Shown here one piece after another: positions 42,401 to 50,973 of a stretch of 64,000 bases of DNA. Made by a program: the position numbers and the translations under genes. Every line of letters begins with the position of its first letter. Position 1 is the first letter of the stretch. This DNA is from Streptomyces canus (GTDB lineage Bacteria > Actinomycetota > Actinomycetes > Streptomycetales > Streptomycetaceae), in the NCBI RefSeq assembly GCF_030816965.1, contig NZ_JAUSYQ010000002.1, positions 4,995,501 through 5,059,500 on the forward strand, in the 5' to 3' direction. The notes below the pieces were generated by a model. The model was not told where the DNA came from, made no database searches, and saw only the letters and a list, made by a program, of their open reading frames with translations.

Positions 42401-42598
42401 CTACCGGCGCCGCCAGCGCCGACGGCGCTTGCTGAAGAACCACCCAGCGGGCGGCTCGTCGGAGCGCCAGGGCTGCGGTTCGGGCTCCTCGTCACGCCAG
42501 CGCGCCGCCAGCATCCGGGCGCGGGCAGACGGCTCGGTCGTGCCTGCGGACCGTATGAAGTCCTCGTCCAGGACCAGCTCGTCCCAGTCGTCTGCCAT
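42401..42598 (-). CDS. Small hypothetical protein, 65 residues
   Basis: ATG at 42598 has AAGGGAA upstream at good spacing. The product has an acidic N-terminus (MADDWDELVLDEDFIRSAGT), a central helix (EPSARARMLAARWRDEE) and a strongly basic tail (FFSKRRRRWRRR). The bipolar charge suggests a nucleic-acid- or membrane-associated role, but I recognise no family. It is transcribed on the same strand as the ABC genes upstream of it, about 107 bp after the permease stop. Confidence 0.75.
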   Translation of the reverse strand: MADDWDELVLDEDFIRSAGTTEPSARARMLAARWRDEEPEPQPWRSDEPPAGWFFSKRRRRWRRR

Positions 42599-42704
42599 GC
42601 CCGTTCCCTTCGACTCCCAGCCGAACGTTCCCCTTTGTCCAGTCTGCCCGGACAAGGATGAAGTCCCTGTCAGTAAGCGGGACATCAGTGACACGTCGGG
42701 GCGC

Positions 42705-43424
42705 CTACTCCTCGCCCGCCAGCGTCAGCGACCGCAGCTTCTGTCCCGCGTACCAGGTGGCGAGGACGGTCACCACGACCAGCAGCACCGTGGCCGTCGG
42801 CAGGCCGACGTCCGAGGTGACCAGGTCCCCGCCCGCGACCTTGTGGGCGACGGCCAGCGACCACTGCTGGACGCTCAGGGTCCTCGCCCCGGCGACCAGG
42901 GAACCGAACAGGGCCTCCCAGACCAACGCGTAGACGAGCCCGAAGACCACCGCGTGCCGGGACACCGTGCCGAGCAGCAGGAAGAGCGCCGCGTAGGCGA
43001 TCGAGGAGACCAGCGCGGCCACCGTGTAGGCGACGGCGATCTGCTGGCCGTTGCCGTTGAGGATGAACCCCGCGATCAGCGTCGGCAGGGCGGAGAACAC
43101 CATCGTCACGGCGATCGCCACGATCAGCTTGGTGAAGATGATCGTCGGCCGCTTGACCGGCTTGGACAGCAGGTACACCACCGAGCCGTCGTCGATCTCC
43201 GGGCCGATCGCGCCGGTTCCCGCGATGACCCCGATGATCGGCACCATGGTGGCGAGCGCGAGCCCGCCCAGCAGGTCGGATGCGGTCTGGTCGTCGGCGC
43301 CGACGAGGGCGCGCACGATCACGGAGATCACGATCAGCAGCAGGGGCAGGGCGCCCAGGATGAGGGCCCGGCGGCGGCCGAGCAGGGCCCGATAGGTGAG
43401 TCGGGCGACTGTGGGGTCGTACAT
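42705..43424 (-). CDS. ABC transporter permease (second of two)
   Basis: The product has 239 residues and six predicted membrane segments (LILGALPLLLIVISVIVRAL, LLGGLALATMVPIIGVIAGT, then IIFTKLIVAIAVTMVFSALP and others). It matches the ABC-2 permease type that pairs with CcmA-like ATPases. The start MYDPTVARLTYRALLGRRRA follows GGAGG. It begins 10 bp after the stop of the adjacent ATPase gene on the same strand, the last of four coupled genes. Substrate unknown. Confidence 0.85.
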   Translation of the reverse strand: MYDPTVARLTYRALLGRRRALILGALPLLLIVISVIVRALVGADDQTASDLLGGLALATMVPIIGVIAGTGAIGPEIDDGSVVYLLSKPVKRPTIIFTKLIVAIAVTMVFSALPTLIAGFILNGNGQQIAVAYTVAALVSSIAYAALFLLLGTVSRHAVVFGLVYALVWEALFGSLVAGARTLSVQQWSLAVAHKVAGGDLVTSDVGLPTATVLLVVVTVLATWYAGQKLRSLTLAGEE

Positions 43425-43434
43425 CTTCGGCCTC

Positions 43435-44346
43435 CTACGCCGCGACAAGATACGAGAAGACGGACTCGAGGGACTCGTCGGACGGCGAGACCGTGAGCAG
43501 CCGGATGCCGTGGTCGCGCGCGACCTTGGGCAACAACGCGGTGAAACGGCCGAAGTCGACCGCCTGGACGCGCAACGCGCCCTCCGCCAGGTCGACTTCG
43601 ATGCCGGACGTCGACGGGTCGGCGATCAGCGCGGCCGCGAGGGCGCGGTCGTCGCTGGAACGCACCAGGTAGCGGTGGGGACGGTCCGTCATCAGCCGGC
43701 GGATCCTGCGGAAGTCACCGCTGGCCGCGTGCCGGCCCGCGACGATGACCTCGATGTGCCAGGCGAGCTGCTCGACCTCTTCGAGGATGTGCGAGGAGAA
43801 CAGCACGGTACGGCCCTCGTCGCCCATGCGCCGCAGCAGGTCCATGAGCTGCATGCGCTGGCGCGGGTCCATGCCGTTGAACGGTTCGTCGAGCAGGAGC
43901 AGCGAGGGGTCGTGGACCAGGGCGGACGCCATCTTCACGCGCTGGCGCATGCCCTTGGAGTACGTCGAGATCTTGCGGTCCTGCGCGTACTCCATCTCGA
44001 CCGTGGCCAGCGCCTTCTGGGCGGCCTTGGCACCCAGACCGTGCAACTCGGCGTTGGCGACGACGAATTCACGGCCGGTGAGGAAGTCGTACATCGCCTC
44101 GCGCTCGGGGACGATGCCGATGTGCTGGTAGATCGCCTCGTTGCGCCACACCTGCTGTCCGTCGAGGGTGACGGTGCCGGTGGAGGGGGCGAGGAAGCCG
44201 CCCATCATGTTGATGAGGGTGGACTTCCCGGCGCCGTTGGGGCCGAGGAGGCCGGTGACGCCGGGGCCGATCGTCATGGTGATGTCGTTGACGGCGACCA
44301 CGTTGCCGAACCAGCGGGAGACATGGTCGATCTGGAGCGTGGTCAC
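43435..44346 (-). CDS. ABC transporter ATP-binding protein
   Basis: The product has 303 residues. Walker A is GLLGPNGAGKSTLINMMGG, the signature is TYSKGMRQRVKMASAL (S-x-G-M-x-Q-R) and Walker B is LLLLDEPFNGMD, with the switch His in LFSSHILEEVE. A C-terminal domain (about 220-303) resembles that of drug and polysaccharide exporters. The GTG overlaps the stop of the upstream permease gene (GTGA). It energises export through the neighbouring permease; the substrate cannot be inferred. Confidence 0.9.
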   Translation of the reverse strand: MTTLQIDHVSRWFGNVVAVNDITMTIGPGVTGLLGPNGAGKSTLINMMGGFLAPSTGTVTLDGQQVWRNEAIYQHIGIVPEREAMYDFLTGREFVVANAELHGLGAKAAQKALATVEMEYAQDRKISTYSKGMRQRVKMASALVHDPSLLLLDEPFNGMDPRQRMQLMDLLRRMGDEGRTVLFSSHILEEVEQLAWHIEVIVAGRHAASGDFRRIRRLMTDRPHRYLVRSSDDRALAAALIADPSTSGIEVDLAEGALRVQAVDFGRFTALLPKVARDHGIRLLTVSPSDESLESVFSYLVAA

Positions 44347-45251
44347 AGTCCCACCTTCTTGTAGCGGCGCATCAGGAGGCCGTAACTGCCGGCGATCAGG
44401 CCGAGGACGGCCAGGACGTAGACCACGCCCTCGCCGCTCGACGGGCCGACCGCTCCCGGGAACGCCGAGCTCGCGCCGAGAAACGCGGACTGCAGTCCGT
44501 CGATGAGCGTGACCGGCGAGAACAGGCCGATCCACGGAACGGCACTGGAGCTGCCCTGGGCGTCCGCGATCGCCTGGACGGTGGAGACCGCGCCGTAGGA
44601 GATGGTCAGCACGGCGATCACCGCCGCGATGCCGAAGCCGCGGCGCGGGGTGACCGACGCGATGACCAGGCCGATACCGGCGAAGAGCAGCGAGAGCAGC
44701 GCCACGGAGACGAGTCCCTGCCCGAACCCCTTCGTCTGGTCGGCGAAGTCCAGCTTGGCCAGCAGCGCGCCCACATAGAGCACGATCAGCGGGGCGGCGG
44801 TCAGGATGAACATCGCCGAGGCCAGCGCCGCGTACTTCGCGCGCACGTAGTCCGCGGTCTCGATGGGCCGCGAGAAGTAGAGCGGCACGGTCTTGAAGCG
44901 CAGGTCGCGCGAGACGGACTGAGGGGCCTGCGAGGCGACGTACAGGCTGATGACGGCCTGCATGATGATCGCGTAGCGCGTGTAGTCGACGGGCAGGTCG
45001 TTCGCCTTCGTGGCAACGGCGACGGCCACCATGATGGCCGCGGGCACGCACATCACGACGAACAGCAGCATCGGCAGCACCTTGGACTTCACCGAGCGGC
45101 CGAGGCCGTAGGCGCCGCGCAGGGACTGCGAGTAGAGCGAGCGGGTGGCGTAGGAGCGGCCGAGGCGAGGGCCGTCGTAGGTGCGGTAGCCGATGTTGTG
45201 GATGCGGGTCTGGTCGCCCGAGGGGGCGGTGACCGGGTTCTCAACTGCCAT
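44343..45251 (-). CDS. ABC transporter permease (first of two)
   Basis: The product has 302 residues. A cytoplasmic N-terminus (IHNIGYRTYDGPRLGRSYAT) is followed by six membrane segments (SKVLPMLLFVVMCVPAAIMV, YAIIMQAVISLYVASQAPQS, MFILTAAPLIVLYVGALLAK and others). It is ABC-2-like. The ATG overlaps the 3' end of the upstream ATPase gene by 11 bp, and its stop overlaps the next gene's GTG. Each permease therefore sits next to an ATPase, ATPase-permease-ATPase-permease. Confidence 0.88.
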   Translation of the reverse strand: MAVENPVTAPSGDQTRIHNIGYRTYDGPRLGRSYATRSLYSQSLRGAYGLGRSVKSKVLPMLLFVVMCVPAAIMVAVAVATKANDLPVDYTRYAIIMQAVISLYVASQAPQSVSRDLRFKTVPLYFSRPIETADYVRAKYAALASAMFILTAAPLIVLYVGALLAKLDFADQTKGFGQGLVSVALLSLLFAGIGLVIASVTPRRGFGIAAVIAVLTISYGAVSTVQAIADAQGSSSAVPWIGLFSPVTLIDGLQSAFLGASSAFPGAVGPSSGEGVVYVLAVLGLIAGSYGLLMRRYKKVGL

Positions 45252-46212
45252 GGCCGACGGCCTCCTTCCGCTGCTCGTCCTCGTTCGTGAAGACTTCCGA
45301 GATGTGGTGCCTGCGCTGCTCCATGCGCACCAGGCCGAGACCGAGGTCGGCGACGACGTCCCGGACGAGGTCGTAGGTCTCCTCGCCCTGTGCGGTCAGC
45401 AGCAGGATGTGGCCGGCGCCCGGCAGACCGCTCTGGGAGTCGAGCGCCTCCACCCCGCGCGCGTGGAGCGCCTCGCGCACCGCGCGGGTGCCGTCCGGGT
45501 GCTCGTCGCTGTCGGTGACCTCGACCGCGAGGGTCGTCGTGGTCTGGGTGAAGTCGGTGGTGGAGCTGGAGCGCAAAAGCTTGCCGCCGTCGATGACGAC
45601 GACGTGGTCGCAGGTGCGCTCGAGTTCGCCCAGGAGGTGCGAGGTCACCAGGACCGAGATGCCGAAGTCGGTGTAGATACGTCGGATCAGGCCCAGCATG
45701 TCGTCGCGGCCGACCGGGTCGAGGCCGTTGGTCGGCTCGTCGAGGAAGACCAGCTGCGGGTCGTGCACCAGGGCCTGCGCGAGCTTCACGCGCTGCTTCA
45801 TGCCGGTGGAGTAGCCGCCGATGGGGCGGTAGCGCTCCTCGTACAGGCCGACATGGCGCAGGGTGTCCGCGGTGCGCTCGCGCGCGGCGGTGGGCGGCAG
45901 ACCGGACATGCGGGCCATGTGCACGACGAACTCGGTGGCCGAGACGTCCGGCGGCAGGCAGTCGTGTTCCGGCATGTAGCCGACACGCTCGCGGATGGCG
46001 GCGCCCTTGGTCGCGACGTCGAGCCCGAGCACTTCGGCACGGCCTTCGGAGGCGGGGGACAGACCCAGCAGGATCTTGATCATGGTGGACTTGCCGGCTC
46101 CGTTGGCTCCGACGAGTCCGGTCACACCGGGTCCGACGTCCAAGGAGAGCCGGTCAAGAGCGGTCACCCGGGGGAACCGCTTGCTCAGGCTTTCGGTCGC
46201 GATCACAGTCAC
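45241..46212 (-). CDS. ABC transporter ATP-binding protein (first of two)
   Basis: The product has 323 residues. Walker A is GLVGANGAGKSTMIKILLGL, the signature is YSTGMKQRVKLAQALVHD, Walker B is LVFLDEPTNGLDPVG and the switch His is in VTSHLLGELE. The C-terminal part (about 215-323) resembles exporter ATPases. GTG at 46212 (VTVIATESLSKRFPRV) was chosen because it gives the conserved start; an upstream GTG at 46239 is possible, and no ribosome binding site is seen for either, so leaderless translation is plausible. It is the first gene of the four-gene operon. Confidence 0.88.
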   Translation of the reverse strand: MTVIATESLSKRFPRVTALDRLSLDVGPGVTGLVGANGAGKSTMIKILLGLSPASEGRAEVLGLDVATKGAAIRERVGYMPEHDCLPPDVSATEFVVHMARMSGLPPTAARERTADTLRHVGLYEERYRPIGGYSTGMKQRVKLAQALVHDPQLVFLDEPTNGLDPVGRDDMLGLIRRIYTDFGISVLVTSHLLGELERTCDHVVVIDGGKLLRSSSTTDFTQTTTTLAVEVTDSDEHPDGTRAVREALHARGVEALDSQSGLPGAGHILLLTAQGEETYDLVRDVVADLGLGLVRMEQRRHHISEVFTNEDEQRKEAVGHGS

Positions 46213-46331
46213 GTCGTCGACAGTAGTGACGCGGACCACTCAGGTCGTCACCCCGCAGAGCTGCATCGGCATCAGACTCCAGACGTACGGGCACCTAGGG
46301 GTCACCCTGAAGTAGAACAACGCGGCCTCCG

Positions 46332-46358
46332 TTTTCCACATCGGAGGGCTTTTCCACA
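46332..46358. other. Two DnaA-box-like sequences (TTTTCCACA)
   Basis: TTTTCCACA occurs at 46332-46340 and 46350-46358, each one base from TTATCCACA and spaced 18 bp apart. They lie in the gap between the divergent ABC operon and the M24 gene. Affinity for DnaA would be lower than for perfect boxes. Confidence 0.4.
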
Positions 46359-46454
46359 GCCCGACCCCGCCCTATTGACGCAGCCTCTAACAACTGTCAC
46401 ATTCGCCAGTGTCACGTTACGGGCACGTACCGCAGTCGATGGGGACGAGGCGGC

Positions 46455-47297
46455 ATGACGACGTCGGTGAACAGCGGACTCTCCACCCGCTTGCGGGGAT
46501 TCCGGCAGGTCCAGCGGCTCGCGTACGAGTGCGCGGAGGCGGTCGCGGCCCGTCTGGAGCCCGGCGTGAGCGAACGGCAGGCCGCCCGGATGCAGCGCGA
46601 GTGGCTGCGCGAGCGGGGCGTACGGGACTGGTTCCACCTGCCGTTCGCCTGGTTCGGGGACCGTACGGCGTTCACGGGCTTCCGCATTCCGCTGCAGTTC
46701 TTCCCCACCGACCGCCGCCTGGCGCCCGGCATGCCGTTCATCCTGGACATGGCCCCGGTGTACGAGGGCTTCACCGCCGACATCGGCTACTCCGGCTCGC
46801 TGGGGATCAACCCCGTCCAGGACAGGCTGATGGCCGACCTCGAGGCGCACCGCGAGCTGATCCTGCGCGAGGTCCGTGAGCGGCGGTCGCTGCGCGAGAT
46901 CTACGAGGACGTGGATCGCCTCATGGTCCGCCAGGGATACGCCAACCGGCACCGCGCGTACCCGTTCGGCCTGATCGCCCACAAGGTCGACCAGGTCAAG
47001 CAGCGCCGCTGGTCACCGCACGTCTTCGGGTTCGGCACCCAGTCCCTGAAGGGCCTGGCCGCCGACGCGCTGCATGGCCACCGCGAGAGCTGGTCGCCCC
47101 TGTGGTCGCCGTACCGCTTCTCCGACCACCCGCCGCGGCCGGGCCTGTGGGCGGTAGAACCCCACCTCGGATTCCGGGGCACGGGCGCGAAGTTCGAGGA
47201 GATCCTGGTCGTCACCGACTCCAAGGACCCCGAGCAGAGCGCCTTCTGGCTGGACGACGATCTGCCGCACGTGCGGCGCTGGGCGGAGGCGCAGTGA
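46455..47297 (+). CDS. M24-family metallopeptidase-like protein
   Basis: The product has 280 residues. It resembles aminopeptidase P/creatinase catalytic domains: Asp ligands in FILDMAPVYEGFTADIGYSG, a His in HRAYPFGLIAHKV, Glu in WAVEPHLGFRG, and Glu in FEEILVVTD. Unlike full aminopeptidase P it has no N-terminal control domain. It is the first of four genes joined by GTGA overlaps. Whether it is a true peptidase or a creatinase-like hydrolase is unclear. Confidence 0.82.
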   Translation: MTTSVNSGLSTRLRGFRQVQRLAYECAEAVAARLEPGVSERQAARMQREWLRERGVRDWFHLPFAWFGDRTAFTGFRIPLQFFPTDRRLAPGMPFILDMAPVYEGFTADIGYSGSLGINPVQDRLMADLEAHRELILREVRERRSLREIYEDVDRLMVRQGYANRHRAYPFGLIAHKVDQVKQRRWSPHVFGFGTQSLKGLAADALHGHRESWSPLWSPYRFSDHPPRPGLWAVEPHLGFRGTGAKFEEILVVTDSKDPEQSAFWLDDDLPHVRRWAEAQ

Positions 47298-49051
47298 GCT
47301 TGCTGAAGGGTGCGCGGGAACGCCGGGTGCGAACCGGTGGCGTCGAACTGTGCGTGGCCGAACTGGGCGACCCGGGTCGGCCGACCGTGGTCCTGGTGCA
47401 CGGCTACCCGGACAGCAAGGAGGTCTGGGCCGAGGTCGCGAACCGTCTCGCCGACCGCTTCCACGTCGTCCTCTACGACGTCCGGGGCCACGGCCGGTCG
47501 ACGGCACCGAAGCCGCTGCGCGGCGGGTTCACCTTGGAGAAGCTGACGGACGACTTCCTGGCCGTCGTGGACGCCGTCAGCCCGGACCGGCCCGTGCACC
47601 TGGTCGGACACGACTGGGGCTCGGTGCAGTCCTGGGAGTTCGTCACCGTCCCGCGTACCGAGGGGCGCATCGCGTCCTTCACCTCGATGTCCGGACCGTC
47701 CCTCGACCACCTCGGCCACTGGATCGCGGGACGCCTCAAGCGCCCCACCCCGCGCCGGGTCGGCCAGCTGCTCGGGCAGAGCGCCAAATCCTGGTACATC
47801 TACCTGCTGCACACCCCCGGCCTGCCCGAACTGGCCTGGCGCGGGCCGCTCGGCAAGATCTGGCCCCGCCTCCTGGAGCGCGTCGAGAAGGTCCCCTCCG
47901 ACGGCTACCCGACCTCCTCGCTGCCCACCGACGCGGCCCGTGGCGCGTGGCTGTACCGGGACAACGTCCGGGCCCGGCTGCGCCGCCCGCGCACCGACGC
48001 GTACGCGCACGTGCCCGTGCAGCTCATCACGCCCCTGGGGGACGCGTTCCTCTCGGAGAAGCTCTGCGAGGGCCTGGAGCAGTGGGCACCACAGCTGACC
48101 CGGCGCACCCTCCCCGCCAAGCACTGGATCCCGCGCTCCCGCCCGGACCAGCTGTCCGCGTGGATCACGGAGTTCGTGACGTCCGTCGAAGGCGGCCGGA
48201 CCGCTGTGCGGGCGACCGGGAAGTACGCCGACCGGTTCGGCGGACAGCTCGTGCTGGTCACCGGCGCGGGCAGCGGCATCGGCCGCGCCACGGCGTTCGC
48301 CTTCGCGGAGGCCGGCGCGCGCGTGGTCGCCGTCGACCGGGACACCGAGGCCGCCGCCCGCACCGCGGAACTGTCCAGGCTGGTCGGCGCCCCCGAGGCC
48401 TGGGCGGAGACCGTCGACGTCTCCGACGAACAGGCCATGGAGAAACTCGCCGACAAGGTCGCCGCCGAGTACGGCGTGGTGGACGTCCTGGTCAACAACG
48501 CCGGAATCGGCCTGGGCGGCTCCTTCTTCGACACCACCACCGAGGACTGGAAGAAGGTCCTCGACGTCAACCTGTGGGGCGTCATCCACGGCTGCCGACT
48601 CTTCGGCAAGCAGATGGCGGAGCGCGGACAGGGCGGCCACATCGTCAACACCGCCTCGGCGGCCGCCTACCAGCCCTCCAAGGCGCTGGCCGCCTACGGC
48701 ACCTCCAAGGCGGCCGTCCTCATGCTCAGCGAGAGCCTGCGTGCCGAACTCGCGGGCCGGGGCATCGGCGTGAGCGCGATCTGCCCCGGCTTCGTCAACA
48801 CCAACATCACCTCCACCGCGCGCTTCGCGGGCGTCGACGCCGACGAGGAGAAACGCCGCCAGAAACGCACGGCCCGCCTTTACGGACTGCGGAACTACCC
48901 GCCCGAGAAGGTCGCCGACGCGATCCTGCGAGCTGTCGTCCGCAACCAGGCCGTCGTACCGGTCACGCCCGAGGCCCGCGGCGCGCGCGCCATGGCCCGA
49001 TGGGCGCCGAAGGCACTCCGGGCGATCGCACGGCTGGAACCGCCGCTGTGA
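47294..49051 (+). CDS. EphD-like alpha/beta hydrolase-SDR fusion
   Basis: The product has 585 residues. The N-terminal alpha/beta hydrolase (about 15-295) has HGYPDSKEVW (oxyanion region) and the nucleophile elbow LVGHDWGSVQSW, with Asp, as in epoxide hydrolases. The C-terminal SDR domain (about 315-575) has TGAGSGIGRATAFAF for NADPH, NNAGIGLGG, and the catalytic Ser-Tyr-Lys in TASAAAYQPSKALAAYGTSK. The same fusion order occurs in mycobacterial EphD, which acts on lipid epoxides. Both overlaps (GTGA) couple it to its neighbours. Confidence 0.88.
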   Translation: MSLLKGARERRVRTGGVELCVAELGDPGRPTVVLVHGYPDSKEVWAEVANRLADRFHVVLYDVRGHGRSTAPKPLRGGFTLEKLTDDFLAVVDAVSPDRPVHLVGHDWGSVQSWEFVTVPRTEGRIASFTSMSGPSLDHLGHWIAGRLKRPTPRRVGQLLGQSAKSWYIYLLHTPGLPELAWRGPLGKIWPRLLERVEKVPSDGYPTSSLPTDAARGAWLYRDNVRARLRRPRTDAYAHVPVQLITPLGDAFLSEKLCEGLEQWAPQLTRRTLPAKHWIPRSRPDQLSAWITEFVTSVEGGRTAVRATGKYADRFGGQLVLVTGAGSGIGRATAFAFAEAGARVVAVDRDTEAAARTAELSRLVGAPEAWAETVDVSDEQAMEKLADKVAAEYGVVDVLVNNAGIGLGGSFFDTTTEDWKKVLDVNLWGVIHGCRLFGKQMAERGQGGHIVNTASAAAYQPSKALAAYGTSKAAVLMLSESLRAELAGRGIGVSAICPGFVNTNITSTARFAGVDADEEKRRQKRTARLYGLRNYPPEKVADAILRAVVRNQAVVPVTPEARGARAMARWAPKALRAIARLEPPL

Positions 49052-49917
49052 GCCACGAGATCGCCCCGCGCCGGGTGTCCTTCGACTGGTCCCGCACGCC
49101 CCTGCACTGGGTCCCCGGCGAGCCCACCGCGACCCATGTCATCAACGTGCTGCACTTGCTGCTGCCGACGGGGGAGCGCTGGTTCGTGAAAGTCCTCAAG
49201 GAAGGCCTGCCGCTGGTCAGTGACCCCGAACTCCGCGCCGACGTCAAGGGGTTCATGGGCCAGGAAGCCACGCACAGCGTCCAGCACGCGCACGTACTGG
49301 ACCACCTGGCCGCGCAGCGGCTCGACACCGCCGACTTCACCAAGTACGTCGACTTCCTCTTCGAGCGGCTGCTCGGCGAGCGCCCGCCCCTCAACGTGCC
49401 CATTCCCGCGCGCGAGTGGCTGCGCTTCCGGCTGTCGATCGTCGCCGCCATCGAGCAGTTCACGGCCGTGCTCGGCGACTGGGTCTTGGCCGCCGACGGA
49501 CTCGACCGGGCCGGCGCCGACGAGATCATGCTCGACCTGCTGCGCTGGCACGGCGCCGAAGAAGTCGAACACCGCGCGGTCGCCTTCGACATGTACCAGC
49601 ACTGCGGGGGTACCGGAACTCCCCGATACGCCCGCCGGATCGCGGGCATGGTGGTCACCGCGCCGGTGATGCTCCACCTGTGGCTGTGGGGGACGGCCTA
49701 CCTGATCCGTCACGACCCACAGCTCGCGGGCCGCTTGCGCTACTCCCTCAAGGAGCACGAGAGGGCCGTACGAAAAGGACTGCTGCCCGCCTGGCGGGAG
49801 CTCGGCGCGGCCATACCGCGGTACTTCCGGCGGTCCTACCACCCGTCGCAGGAGGGGTCGTTGAGCCGTGCGGTGGACTACCTGAAGCGGTCACCGGCGG
49901 CGAGGGCCGCAGCGTGA
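49048..49917 (+). CDS. Metal-dependent hydrolase family protein (PF10118-like)
   Basis: The product has 289 residues. Two E-x2-H-type elements, FMGQEATHSVQHAHVLD (about residue 70) and LRWHGAEEVEHRAVAFDMYQ (about residue 172), suggest a di-metal, ferritin-like helical site. A hydrophobic segment (AGMVVTAPVMLHLWLWGTAY) may anchor it to the membrane. The protein matches the PF10118 group called predicted metal-dependent hydrolases. GTGA overlaps on both sides place it in one operon with the EphD-like and MerR genes. Confidence 0.82.
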   Translation: MSHEIAPRRVSFDWSRTPLHWVPGEPTATHVINVLHLLLPTGERWFVKVLKEGLPLVSDPELRADVKGFMGQEATHSVQHAHVLDHLAAQRLDTADFTKYVDFLFERLLGERPPLNVPIPAREWLRFRLSIVAAIEQFTAVLGDWVLAADGLDRAGADEIMLDLLRWHGAEEVEHRAVAFDMYQHCGGTGTPRYARRIAGMVVTAPVMLHLWLWGTAYLIRHDPQLAGRLRYSLKEHERAVRKGLLPAWRELGAAIPRYFRRSYHPSQEGSLSRAVDYLKRSPAARAAA

Positions 49918-50852
49918 GCGACGCCCACGCCCACCGGATCGAGGACCTCGCGCGCCTCAGCGGCGCCACCGTCCGCACCATCCGCGCCTACCAGGACCGC
50001 GGACTGCTCCCCCGCCCCGAGCGCCGCGGCCGGGCCAACATCTACACCGACACCCACCTCGTCCGGCTGCGCCAGATCGCCGATCTCCTCGACCGCGGCT
50101 ACGGCCTGACCTCCATCAAGGAGCTCCTGGAGGCCTACGACTCCGGCCGTGGCCTCGGCGGCATCCTCGGTCTTGTCGCCGAGGTCGACGGTCCGTGGAC
50201 CGACGAGGAGGCCGTCCGGATCTCCCGCGCCGAGCTGGACGCCCGCTTCGGCGGCACCCCCGACGAGGCCGCGGTCGCCGAGGCGGTGGAGCTCGGCGTA
50301 CTGGAGCCGGTACCCGGCGACGACGGATCCTTCCTCGTGCCAAGCCCCCAAGAGCTCGCCGTGGCCGCCGAGTTGTACGCGGCCGGGGTTCCGCTCGCCG
50401 CGATCTCCGGGCACTTGCGGGAGTTGAGGGGCCAGGTTGAGCACATCGCCGCCCGTTTCCTGGAGTTCACCACCGAGCACGTCTTCGCGCGCTACTTGGA
50501 AGGACAGCACCAGCCGACCGACACGGACGCCGCAGAAGCAGCCTCACTCGTCCGTCGGCTGCGGCCGCTCGCGCAGCAGACCGTCGACGCCGAACTCGCT
50601 CGTGCGATGCGAACGTTGGCGGTTCGGCACCTGCGGCAGCACCTCGGTTCCGGGGAGGGGTCGGGTGGGCGTCAGGCGTCACGTTCCGTGTCCGTACCCG
50701 AGGAGACGATGCGGGCGGTGGAAGGGCTGGTTGGGGTGGAGTGCGCAGCGGAGTTCTTTGTGCTGGCGGCTGAACGGGAGGTGCGGGCAAGGGCGTTGGA
50801 TGCGCTCACGTCAAATGGGCGGCCCCCAATCGATCTTGACGAAGAGGTCTGA
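49914..50852 (+). CDS. MerR family transcriptional regulator
   Basis: The product has 312 residues. The N-terminal MerR DNA-binding domain (about 5-75) reads IEDLARLSGATVRTIRAYQD, RGLLPRPERRGRANIYTDTH and LVRLRQIADLLDRGYGLTSI. The C-terminal domain (about 90-312) is long and helical, with no metal-binding Cys, so it probably senses an organic ligand. It is the fourth gene of the coupled operon and may autoregulate it. DnaA-box-like sequences follow the stop. Confidence 0.87.
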   Translation: MSDAHAHRIEDLARLSGATVRTIRAYQDRGLLPRPERRGRANIYTDTHLVRLRQIADLLDRGYGLTSIKELLEAYDSGRGLGGILGLVAEVDGPWTDEEAVRISRAELDARFGGTPDEAAVAEAVELGVLEPVPGDDGSFLVPSPQELAVAAELYAAGVPLAAISGHLRELRGQVEHIAARFLEFTTEHVFARYLEGQHQPTDTDAAEAASLVRRLRPLAQQTVDAELARAMRTLAVRHLRQHLGSGEGSGGRQASRSVSVPEETMRAVEGLVGVECAAEFFVLAAEREVRARALDALTSNGRPPIDLDEEV

Positions 50853-50864
50853 CATGACAGGGAG

Positions 50865-50918
50865 TTGTCCACAGAAACGCCAAGTAGCCTGTGGATAACT
50901 ACAGTTGGTTGTGGATCA
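50865..50918. other. Second group of DnaA boxes
   Basis: TTGTCCACA at 50865-50873, TTATCCACA (reverse) at 50890-50898 and the one-mismatch TGATCCACA (reverse) at 50910-50918 lie within 54 bp of the 121-bp gap between the MerR and kptA genes. Confidence 0.7.
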
Positions 50919-50973
50919 AACATCCGGGTCAAAATCATTCGCGTGATTCACGTCTCTCCCGCACCCTGGCGGG

